In this document: in pieces, positions 31,916 through 41,900 of the stretch
Layout: each line of letters begins with the position of its first letter
Position numbering within the stretch: the stretch's first letter is position 1
DNA from: Paenibacillus sp. FSL R5-0766
GTDB taxonomy: Bacteria > Bacillota > Bacilli > Paenibacillales > Paenibacillaceae
Assembly (NCBI RefSeq): GCF_037971845.1
Contig: NZ_CP150227.1
Coordinates: 2,108,001 to 2,172,000, forward strand
DNA: 64,000 bases
Reading direction: 5' to 3'
The notes under the pieces: model-generated
Databases searched by the model: none
What the model was told of the DNA's origin: nothing
Seen by the model: only the letters and a program-made list of their open reading frames with translations
Translations under genes and position numbers: made by a program

Positions 31916-34900
31916 TCAGTTAGCCAGATATTCGACGAATCTTACAAAGATCGTGGCTACTTCGGCGCGGGTGGCGGTGGCTTTGGGAGCAAAAAAGTTG
32001 CCCGGTTTGCCTAATACAATGCCGTTGCCTTGCAGCGCCTGAACGGCCTCCAACGCCCAGGAGCTGATCTCACTCTGATCCGTGAAGGACTTAGAGTGGC
32101 TTTCAGGTATCTCATAGCCCTTGTACTTCATGTAGTTGTACAGGATCACCAGCATCTGCTCACGCGTCATTGGTGAATTGGGGTCAAACAGGTCTGCGTT
32201 TGTACCGTTGACTATGCCTTTTTCAGCCGCCCACTCGGCTGCCGCGGTGTACCACTGTCCGTCCGTCACGTCGCTAAAGCGGGAACTTGTGTAGCTGGAG
32301 AGATTTATGTTCTCAAGATTGGCCAGTACCTGCACGAACATTGCACGCGTCATTGCGTTGCCCGGTGAGAACGTTGTGGACGTCGTGCCGTTGAAAAGAT
32401 CGTATGTGTAGGCGAAATTTATATCGTTGTAGAACCAGTCGTCCATGTCGGCATCCCTGAAAGGATTACCTGTTATCACGTGGAAGCCCAGTGGGATGGA
32501 GTCATCAAACGCCAGCTCCGTACCCTCACGGATGTTCAGCGACATGCCGTTGTCTAAGCCAACTCTTGCACCGCTGGGTCCTACCACAACCGTTCCACCG
32601 CTCCGTATCTTCGATCCTCCTTGGATATGCACCTGGTTGCCGTTTGGCAGTTTCACATGCGCGTCTTTGCCGCCTACTGTGACCGTACCGTCGCTCGCTA
32701 TCGTCGAGCCGCCAGAAATGGTCACCGTGCTGTTGCTGGCGGGTAGTGTCACTTCGGCGCTCTTGTCTGCCGGAATGGTTACCTTACCATTTGAGTCTAT
32801 CGTTGTGCCTTCGGGCACCTTGATCTCCGTCCCTCCCTTGGTCGTAATCGTGCCGCCGCCGGGCAGGGTGGTGTTGCCATTTTTGTCTGTGATAGCGGGT
32901 TTATCCTTCGGTGTATTCAATGTGTAGGTCGATTTCGACATTCCAGCGTCTGTCCCGGTGTTCGTATTGTTAGTGTTGTGTGTATTACCACTGTTGCCTG
33001 TATTACCGTTGTTGCCCGTAGTACCACCAGAACCAGGTACGGTAGGAGTCGTCGTCTTCGTCGGCATCGCCGGTGCACTGATCTCCGCGCCGTCTCCCTT
33101 CGCGTTCACCGCAACGATTTTGAAGCTGTAATTTTGGCCGTTTGTCAGGTTCTTGAAGGTATACTTGGTCTCCGACGCATCGATTACGACCGGCGTTACG
33201 TTGCCATACCATACCTTGTAGCCCAAGATCGCACTGCCACCGTTGTCAGCAGGGGCGGTCCAGCTCAGTGTGACCTGTCCGTCACCGGCTGTCGCCTTGA
33301 AGCCGCTCGGAGCACCGGGCACGACCGGTTTTCTCTGTGCAAACATCCATTCAAAGACGTCTGTGTAGTCATTGTTCCAAGCCGGCAAGTTAGAGGACTG
33401 CGCCGTGGGAGCTATGCTCCAATCCCCCATAGTTATCTCGTTGTAAAGAACCGCCGCTTCAACTTCGTGCGCTATGTAATCAGCCAGAACAGGTGTGTTG
33501 GCCGGATTCGGCCTCAGATTCGGCTGATCAAATTGATTGTAGGGCCACGTGAGGACCTCATTACTCTCAAAGCGCGAAGCCCTTGCGTTGATCATTTTCG
33601 GCATATTGTTATTGATAAAGTTATTGAGGTTAGTCTGGTAGCCTCCAACATTATGAGCATTTAAAAACATCCAATAGGCCAGGTTGTTGTGAGCGTCATT
33701 GTCCTTAGCGTTCGGTGAACCGCTTACCGGGGCCATAGGTGCGGCGGCGGCGAAGAAGCCAGGGTAGCTGTTAACTAAGTTGTTTGTATACTGGCCACCC
33801 CAGGAGAAGCCAGCTGCGTAAACACGGTTAGGGTCTACTTCGCCGCTGGCAATCAGGGCGTCTATGACCTTCTTAACATTCTCTGTTGAGGGAACAGATA
33901 CGCCATTATAGGAAATATTCAGTACATGGCTGGCGTACTTGTCAGGATTTTTCTCCATTTTTTTCATTAGAGCGACCGAGCCGTTGGCGGATTTCATGGC
34001 CGCTTTTTGGTCTGTCCCAGCGTTTGTGCCGCCGCGTGACATGCCGTGTGTATAAACATACAGCGGCAATCCTTTGATCACTTTACCGTCTTCATCCTTG
34101 TGAAGGTAGAGCGAGCGATTGACCGAATTGTCCGTGAATGTTGTAAACTTGTCAAGGATTGGATTCACAACTTTTTCCTGTTCAAAAACCACGTTGCGAA
34201 GTGGACTCCCCTCTGTCAGTACGATCTCTCCGTTTGGTACGATGTTGTAAACCTGCTTTGTCGAGTTACTGCTGCCATCCAGCGTTGTTTTGCCGCCGCT
34301 CGCTGAATAAAACTCAGACTCAACTACGATGTAACGGCCACTTGCCAGTCCGTCCTGATAATCCGGTGAATTGCTTACCGGCCCCAGATAGCCGCGTACC
34401 TTCGGTTCGTCATTAGCATATACCCTTGTGATCTTGCGCGTTCCTTCAAAGGTAACTGCTTCGCCGTTCAGGGTCGTGTTCCTAGCCGATAAGGCAAACA
34501 AGTCCGGATTAAGCGCGGAGCCTAACGCTGCCTTCCCCTCGCCTAAATCAATGATGACAGCCGTTGTGTACTCGCCACTGGCGAAGTTGTCATTCCATAC
34601 AACAAAGGGAAGCAGCCCCGCGTCTGGATCGTTTTTGAATGTTACGTGAATTGTATGGTCAGCCTCAATATTCGAAAAGGTATAAGTGCCAGCAGAGAGA
34701 GTCGCGGTCTCGCCGTCTACCGTTACGGTATCCACCATTTTGCCGGAATCGGGGGTAAACGTAAATTCTTTGTTAGAGTCCCGATCTACTCTCAGAACAT
34801 CGCCGGGTGGGTTCGGCGTTATTCGGCCGCCCGGTCCCGCAGTGGCGGTGATTGAGAATCTGGTGTCCACTTCATTGGCTAAAGAGAGCTGCAGGCTGTC

Positions 34901-35536
34901 TGTAAAAGAAGCAGCGCTGGTGTAAGCCGCGTCCGGATCTCCGAAACTGGAAACGACTTCATAGCGGTCACCGCCCTTTTCCGTTGAGTTATTAATATAA
35001 ACCTCAAAGGTAAGCTTGCCCTCCTCCAAGGTCAAGGTTCTTTTGGGTATTCTCATCTCCACGATATATCCTGTTTCCGTGATCTGGGTCCATGCAGCTC
35101 TGCCCGGAGCGGCCTGCCCTGAGAACACGCCCGTCGCGCTGACGCGCCATTGGTTTGAGCCTCCGGTTCCGGTGCCGACATAAAACTCCAGGCTGTCGTA
35201 CTGGTGATCTCCGCCAGCTCCCTGATATAGATTACTGTCATTCACAAATACTCGGGCATACAGGTAGTCATGGTCCCAAAGGATTCTGGCTGTGCCCGTG
35301 GCATGGGGTCTGGGATCGGCGGGCACAGTGCTTTTGTTGATGTGATGCTCCATGGTCTGGTCCCAGAGTGGGTCGTTTGACCCGAGTTCGGGAGTTCCAA
35401 AAATGGCGGTGGGTGTTTCATTCGCTTCTGCGTTCTCGATGTTGTCAGTGGCGGCGGCATAGCTGGTAGGCATTAGCGACGCCACCATTACCAAGCAACA
35501 GAGGAACGCGAGCATTCTGCTAAATCGTTTTGGCAT
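31916..35536 (-). CDS. S-layer-anchored esterase-like protein with CBM9-like, FN3 and SLH domains
   Basis: A 1206-residue exported protein. The signal peptide covers about 1-28, ending SYAAA. A CBM9-like sugar-binding module (about 45-210) follows, then a small beta domain (about 225-300). The alpha/beta-hydrolase catalytic part spans about 470-740; its nucleophile elbow is AAGFSWGGQYTN, with YTHGMSRGG as oxyanion region, as in feruloyl/acetyl-xylan esterases and PHB-depolymerase-like enzymes. An FN3 domain (about 748-840), a Gly/Asn/Thr linker, about five short repeats of LP.G..V.I.GG type (about 880-1010) and three SLH motifs (about 1020-1206) follow. SLH anchors it to wall polymer. The gene is visibly richer in G+C than the next gene. 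It probably removes acyl groups from plant polysaccharides. Confidence 0.85.
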   Translation of the reverse strand: MPKRFSRMLAFLCCLVMVASLMPTSYAAATDNIENAEANETPTAIFGTPELGSNDPLWDQTMEHHINKSTVPADPRPHATGTARILWDHDYLYARVFVNDSNLYQGAGGDHQYDSLEFYVGTGTGGSNQWRVSATGVFSGQAAPGRAAWTQITETGYIVEMRIPKRTLTLEEGKLTFEVYINNSTEKGGDRYEVVSSFGDPDAAYTSAASFTDSLQLSLANEVDTRFSITATAGPGGRITPNPPGDVLRVDRDSNKEFTFTPDSGKMVDTVTVDGETATLSAGTYTFSNIEADHTIHVTFKNDPDAGLLPFVVWNDNFASGEYTTAVIIDLGEGKAALGSALNPDLFALSARNTTLNGEAVTFEGTRKITRVYANDEPKVRGYLGPVSNSPDYQDGLASGRYIVVESEFYSASGGKTTLDGSSNSTKQVYNIVPNGEIVLTEGSPLRNVVFEQEKVVNPILDKFTTFTDNSVNRSLYLHKDEDGKVIKGLPLYVYTHGMSRGGTNAGTDQKAAMKSANGSVALMKKMEKNPDKYASHVLNISYNGVSVPSTENVKKVIDALIASGEVDPNRVYAAGFSWGGQYTNNLVNSYPGFFAAAAPMAPVSGSPNAKDNDAHNNLAYWMFLNAHNVGGYQTNLNNFINNNMPKMINARASRFESNEVLTWPYNQFDQPNLRPNPANTPVLADYIAHEVEAAVLYNEITMGDWSIAPTAQSSNLPAWNNDYTDVFEWMFAQRKPVVPGAPSGFKATAGDGQVTLSWTAPADNGGSAILGYKVWYGNVTPVVIDASETKYTFKNLTNGQNYSFKIVAVNAKGDGAEISAPAMPTKTTTPTVPGSGGTTGNNGNTGNSGNTHNTNNTNTGTDAGMSKSTYTLNTPKDKPAITDKNGNTTLPGGGTITTKGGTEIKVPEGTTIDSNGKVTIPADKSAEVTLPASNSTVTISGGSTIASDGTVTVGGKDAHVKLPNGNQVHIQGGSKIRSGGTVVVGPSGARVGLDNGMSLNIREGTELAFDDSIPLGFHVITGNPFRDADMDDWFYNDINFAYTYDLFNGTTSTTFSPGNAMTRAMFVQVLANLENINLSSYTSSRFSDVTDGQWYTAAAEWAAEKGIVNGTNADLFDPNSPMTREQMLVILYNYMKYKGYEIPESHSKSFTDQSEISSWALEAVQALQGNGIVLGKPGNFFAPKATATRAEVATIFVRFVEYLAN

Positions 35537-35929
35537 AAATGAAAATCCTCCTTATTTTTCGATCCGGTGCGCCCATGGCTTACCCGCATCGTCTTCGGAC
35601 ACGTTGCCATATGACAAGCGCCCAACTATATATATTATGTTTATCAGGCGTTCAATCCTTTAATTTAAACATAGAGTATATTCAGAATGAAAACGATTAC
35701 TTCGAAGTATAGGGATAGTGTTGAAGTTAGCGTGAATTGCAATAAAAAAATCCACCTTATGAACAAGATACTACATTGAATTGGAAGTGTTGAAGACGTA
35801 ATATGAGAAGAAATGTAAGCGCATTCTTTTTTAAGACGTATCTCTAGTACCTTGAGCGAGGGGGTCTGGTTTTAAAGGTGAGGGATATGGGTTGTATGCT
35901 TCTGAAAATTAACCGAAGGGGAGAATGCT
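35537..35929. other. 393-bp divergent intergenic region between the two SLH genes
   Basis: No gene is visible. It must contain both promoters. A cre-like element lies at 35813-35828. The GGGGAG ribosome binding site of the plus-strand gene is at about 35919. Confidence 0.5.
35813..35828 (+). promoter_or_regulatory. cre-like element upstream of the giant GH43 gene
   Basis: ATGTAAGCGCATTCTT matches the CcpA pattern WTGNAANCGNWWNCAW at all but one position. Carbon catabolite repression of a polysaccharidase is expected. Confidence 0.5.
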
Positions 35930-38900
35930 ATGCGGAAGCGAATTTCAATCATAATGTTAGCTTTTCTTTTGACCTTTAGTAGCTGTTTTAGTCTTGTCCT
36001 GCCATTTAGCAATCAAGCTTCAGCGGACACAATAACACCAACGATGTTGGCACATTATCCATTGCTTGAGGATGTACAGGATATATCAGGGAATGAAAAG
36101 CATGGAACGGCCGTAGGAAACATTACGTACACCGATGGTCTCACTCTGCCTGGGGGAACAGATAGTACTACAAATTACGTTCAGCTTCCTACGGGTTTGT
36201 TTGATAATCAAGAAAATACAACGATATCTGTATGGATCAAGAGCAACACTGGGAGTGGGAACTACTCAGCGTTATTCTACGGTACTCCAGCAGCTGGCAA
36301 TAACTTGCCAACGAATTACTGGATGTTTAATCCATCGAATCCAAGTGGTGATTTTAAGTCAGTATTTACGAATAACAATAATGTTGACCAGCCTTGGACG
36401 ACTGAGGTAGGAGTATCAGGCACTTCTACGTCACCATACGAAGGTCAATGGGTTCACTATACGACGGTTATTACAGAACGCTCTATTTCAGGTTATATTA
36501 ACGGTGTTCATATAGGCACGACCGCCAAAGAGAAAACAACAGCAAGCTTTGGTACTGATCTGCAAGCTTACATCGGTCGCTCCAATTATTTAGGCGATGC
36601 TACTTTTGCGGGCAGCTTTCAAGATTTAAGAATTTACGGAGAGGCACTAAATAATGAAGATATTGCTGTAGTATATGAACAATCGTTTAATGAAAAGCAA
36701 GTACAACAAGGCAAAATAGAGCTAACGTTAGGAGACATATCGGCAGTTACAGAATCTCTTGAACTACCTACTGAAGATAAGAATGGCGCAATGATCTCAT
36801 GGACGTCTAGTGATGAGAGTGCGATCAGTCCAACGGGTGAAGTAATCTTACGAGAAATTGAACAACAAGTGACGTTAACTGCAACCATTTCTTTGGGTGG
36901 AAGCCAGGCAACGAAGGAGTTCATTGTTACCTTACTACCTAAGGATGACTCTATTGAGCAGATTGCCGTTAAGAATGTTTCGCTTAATGAACCTACATTT
37001 ATTTTATCAGTGGGGGACAGCGAGACATTAGTGGCTACGATTTCACCTTCAAATGCAACGAATAAAAGAGTTATCTGGACATCTAGTGACTCCAGTATAG
37101 CGATTGTCAATTCAACGGGTAAAGTTACAGCTGTTAGTGAAGGTACAGCCACAATTACGGTACAGACGGAAGATGGAGAGTTTACAGCTACATCAGCCGT
37201 TACCGTTAAGGGAAAATCGCTAAAAGATGATCTTATTCTTCATTACAACATGAAAACGACTGAAGAAGTAGACGGTCAACTCGTACTGAAGGATGTTGCC
37301 AACAAGGCAGTTACATTTGACGGAATATTTAGAAATCCAAACAATGGACAATTCATTTCAAACAGTGAGGTTGGCTTTATTTCCTTCAATGGTGGAAGCT
37401 TTACATCGAATAGTGGGCATGTTGAGATTCCTAAGGGCTCAAATGGACTAGATCTACTACACGGTCTGAATGAGATTACAGTATCTTCAATCGTGAACTG
37501 GACGAATGATGGGACAAATCGCTGGATCTTCGGTTTGGGTACTGTATTAACACCAGAAACGAACAAATATTTCTTCGTAACCCCACGGCACGGTAGCGGA
37601 TCAGGTAATATGATTGCTACAGGTATCTCTAAAAATGGCTGGCCAAACGAAGCATTAGTTACAGGTAGCGCAAACTCAAACCTGATCGGTGGGCAGTGGA
37701 AGCATGTAACGGTGTCCTTGTCCGAAGCTAGCAATAGGATAACGTTATTCGTGGATGGAGTTAAGGTTGCTTCGGGTAATGCGAAGGGACTAAAGCTGTC
37801 AGAAATTATTAATCCGGATGCTACGTTCTCTGGTTTTATCGGTAAATCAATCTTCTCAAACGATCCATACCTTCAAGGTAGCGTGGCTGATTTTCAAGTA
37901 TATGATCGCGCCTTGACAGAGCAAGAAGTAGGCGAGTTATATCAACAAGAAGGAGCAACTCACATCTCAAAAATACGTCAGCTCACTGTTGATGATGCAG
38001 CAAATCAACTTAACATCAGTAGTTTCTTAGGTGAAGGCGATAAAAGCACCGATAAGATAACGAGAAACGTTACATTACCGACAAGCGGTAAAAACGGCGT
38101 GAGCATTACTTGGAGTTCCAGTCATCCTACTGTCATTTCTAACCATGGCATTGTACAACGTCCAGCTGTTCAAGCAGGTAATGTTCAGGCAGAGCTTACG
38201 GCTACTTTAACGTATCAAGGAGTATCAACTACAGCTGTATTCCCTGTTACGATCTTGAAGCAATTCGATGACGAGCAGAAGGTTGATCTGGATGCTGAAC
38301 AATTAGAGATTTACAATGCGGACAACGTAAAAGGTAACGTACGTCTTGTAACTACAGGTGAACAAGGCTCCAGCATTACATGGACATCTAGCAGACCGAC
38401 GGTTGTTAAAGGAACGGCTGAAGCGGCTGGTAACGCTACACAGTTAGGCTGGGTAAGCCGTCAAGCTACGGATATACCCGTTACGCTAATAGCTACAATT
38501 ACGAATGGTACAGCTTCTAAAGAGCGTACTTTTAACGTCACGATTAAAAAAGCAGCTGCGCCAGTACAGCCTGATGCGTACTTCTTTGCGTACTTTACAG
38601 GTGAATATGAGGGTGGTGAAGAGATATCCTTCGCTACAGCAGAAGATCCATTGTTCTGGAAAGGGTTGAATAACGGTAAGTCGATCCTTCAATCGGATAT
38701 GGGTGAAAAAGGACTTCGAGATCCATTCGTTATTCGGTCACCAGAAGGTGATAAATTCTATATGCTGGCAACCGATTTGAAAATGGGTGAAAGTACAAAT
38801 TTCGACCAAGCTCAAATTACGGGTAGTCATTACATGATGATTTGGGAGTCGGAGGATCTCGTTCATTGGAGCGAACAGCGTATGATCGAGGTTGCTCCTA

Positions 38901-41900
38901 AGACTGGAGGAAATACGTGGGCACCCGAAGCGATCTATGATCCGGTAACTGGAGAGTATATCGTATTTTGGGCATCATCGATGAAAAACACAGAGACATA
39001 TGGTGATTATAACGGAAGACCTGCAGGTCAGTACAATGTGATGTACTACGCAACAACAAGAGACTTCTACAACTTCTCTGAGCCAAAGGTCATGATTGAT
39101 GAGTCACTTCCGACCATTGATACAACGTTTATTGAGCATAATGATATGTTGTACCGATTCACCAAATCAGAAGTAAATACTAAAGTGTATGTGGAGAAAG
39201 CACCAACTTTTTACTATGACAAGGACAATATTGCAGCTAACGGCCTTCAATACGACGCTGTTCCGGGTACACGTGATAATAAACTTGGCTTGATCGGAAA
39301 TAATGGAAACAACGAAGGGCAGACGATTTTTAAGGATAATAATAAAGACAAATGGTATCTGTTCCTTGATTCATGGCCATATCATGTCCGATATACAACA
39401 GATCTGGATAGTAGCACGCAATATATGAACAATGTATTAAGTAGTGATCAATATGCACTTCCGCCAGGACCACGACACGGAACGGTAATTCCAATCTCAC
39501 GTGCAGAGTATGATGCTTTGCAAGAGAAGTATGCATGGAAAGGTCCAGCACCAGCAACAGACCCGGTTGTACATTACTCATTTGATGCAAATACAGTGAA
39601 TGGTACAACGTTGAATGACATTTCTGGTAATGGTCATCACGCAACACTAGTAGGTGGAGCAACGATTAATGAAGAGGATCGTATCGGTAAAACGGGTGGT
39701 GCACTAGAGCTTAATGGAACAACAGGATATGTGAAGCTGCCAGATAACTTGATTCAATCCTTGAATCTTGAGAAGGCTACGTTCTCTACATGGGTTCAAA
39801 TGGACAGCAATCAAGCAAATCAAAGAATATTTGATTTTGCTTCCGAGACAGGCAGACAGGTTAACCGCAACACGATGTACTTGAGCACACAAGGGGATAC
39901 AGGTGGTCTGGAGTTTGCTGTCGTAACACCTTTTACAGAGAAATTTAGCAGTGACAGCACGAAACTCGGATCAGAATATAAATATGCGGTGAGAAATACC
40001 GGGTTATTACCAACGAAGACTTGGCAGCATGTTGCCATTACAATGGATGAATTTGATGCAGTATTGTATGTGAATGGTCAAGAGGTTAAACGTAGCTCGA
40101 CATTTAACGTTGAGCCGAGAATGTTACTGGAAACAACGATGAATTATATTGGTAAATCGAGAAACAGCTCTCACAGTCTATTTGATGGTAAATTTGATGA
40201 TTTCCGTATTTATAATCGTGCATTATCCGTTGAAGAGATTGCAACATTAGCTGATGAAGACGTTACTCCTCCAGTAGAGCAGCCATCTGGGGCAGAGCTC
40301 ATTCTTCACTACGATATGAATGATATCGATGGTACGACGGTTATTGACCAAACAGGAAACTTCAACGGGAAATGGATGAATCCGTCAAAAGCAGAATGGA
40401 TTCGTACACAAGATGCTGGTGTACTAAGCTTTACTGGTGGCACAACTAACTCTTATGTAGAGCTACCACAAGGAGTACTCGATGGATTAACGGATATGAC
40501 CGTTTCATCCATTGTGAACTGGAGCGGTAAAAACGCTGCGGAGTGGTTGTATGCATTAGGAAGACCAGACAATAACACGCACTATACGTACTTCACTCCA
40601 CGTTATAATGCTAACGGTCTAGCTCGCCTTGGTATCGCGACGAATGCTTGGAATAATGAGTCATCAACTTCTACCACAGGCTTAAAGAATAATGAATGGA
40701 AAGTCGTTACGACTGTTGTTTCAGGCACGGATGGTACACTAACGCTTTATATTGATGGTGTTGCAGTTGCATCAGGCTCAACGAATGGAATGACACTAGA
40801 ACAAATAAAAAATACTTCAGGCAGCAGTGGATACATCGGTAAGTCATTCTATCCAGCTGATCCATACTTCGGTGGTATGATTGCAGACTTCCAAATCTAT
40901 GATGGTGCGATGACTGCGGCAGATATTACATCACTTAAGGCCCATTCAGATCAGAAGATTGCTTTGATGGAGGGTATGCTTGTATCGGCTGCGACGGAGA
41001 AATTAACGATTCATGATCTTCTTGCTGCTAATGCATCAAAAGATACGATTATAAGCAATGTCACATTGCCAACATCAGGAGCTTATGGCACAACAATAAG
41101 CTGGACTTCAGATAAGGGGAATGTCATCTCAACTACAGGTGCCGTAACCAGACCAGCTAACGCAAAAGGTGATCAAGTTGTAACGTTAACAGCAGTATTT
41201 ACAGATGGTACAGAGACAGTTAACAAAACTTTTCAGTTGACAGTTAAGGCATTGCCAAACGATGTCACTTCTGTAGATGAAGCAAAAGCAGCACTAGTCG
41301 TTCATAACATTAATGATGTAAGAGGTTATATAACACTACCAGCATCTGGACTATATGGAACAACAATTACTTGGGCTTCTGCTCAACCGAACGTCGTTTC
41401 AGTTACTGGAGAAGTAAAACGTCCGGCACACGGTAGTGGAAATGTAGACGTGAAGCTTACAGCTACGATTACATTAAATTCAGCATCCACTACGAAGGAA
41501 TTCATTGCAAAGGTGAAGGAACTGCCTGCTGATGAAAATTATGCGGGATACTTTTTCACATATTTCACTGGAGAAGGTACTGCAACAGGCGAGCAAGTTT
41601 ACTTTGCACTAAGTAACGGCAATGATCCGTTGAACTGGCGAGAATTGAATGATGGTAAACCTGTATTGACCTCTACCTTAGGGGAGAAGGGGGTACGTGA
41701 TCCGTTCATTATTCGTTCGCCTGAAGGTGACAAGTTCTACATGATCGCTACCGATCTGAAAATTAACGGCAATGGTAACTGGGGCAGAGCACAGACATGG
41801 GGCAGTCGTTCCATTATGGTGTGGGAATCGAATGATCTAGTCAACTGGACAGATCAACGCATGGTAGAGGTTGCACCGGAAGAAGCGGGTAATACATGGG

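Noticed and set aside
32978..33664. 228-codon plus-strand ORF within the SLH esterase gene
   Set aside because: Antisense shadow of a gene with clear domains and signal peptide; Arg/Val-rich without motifs.
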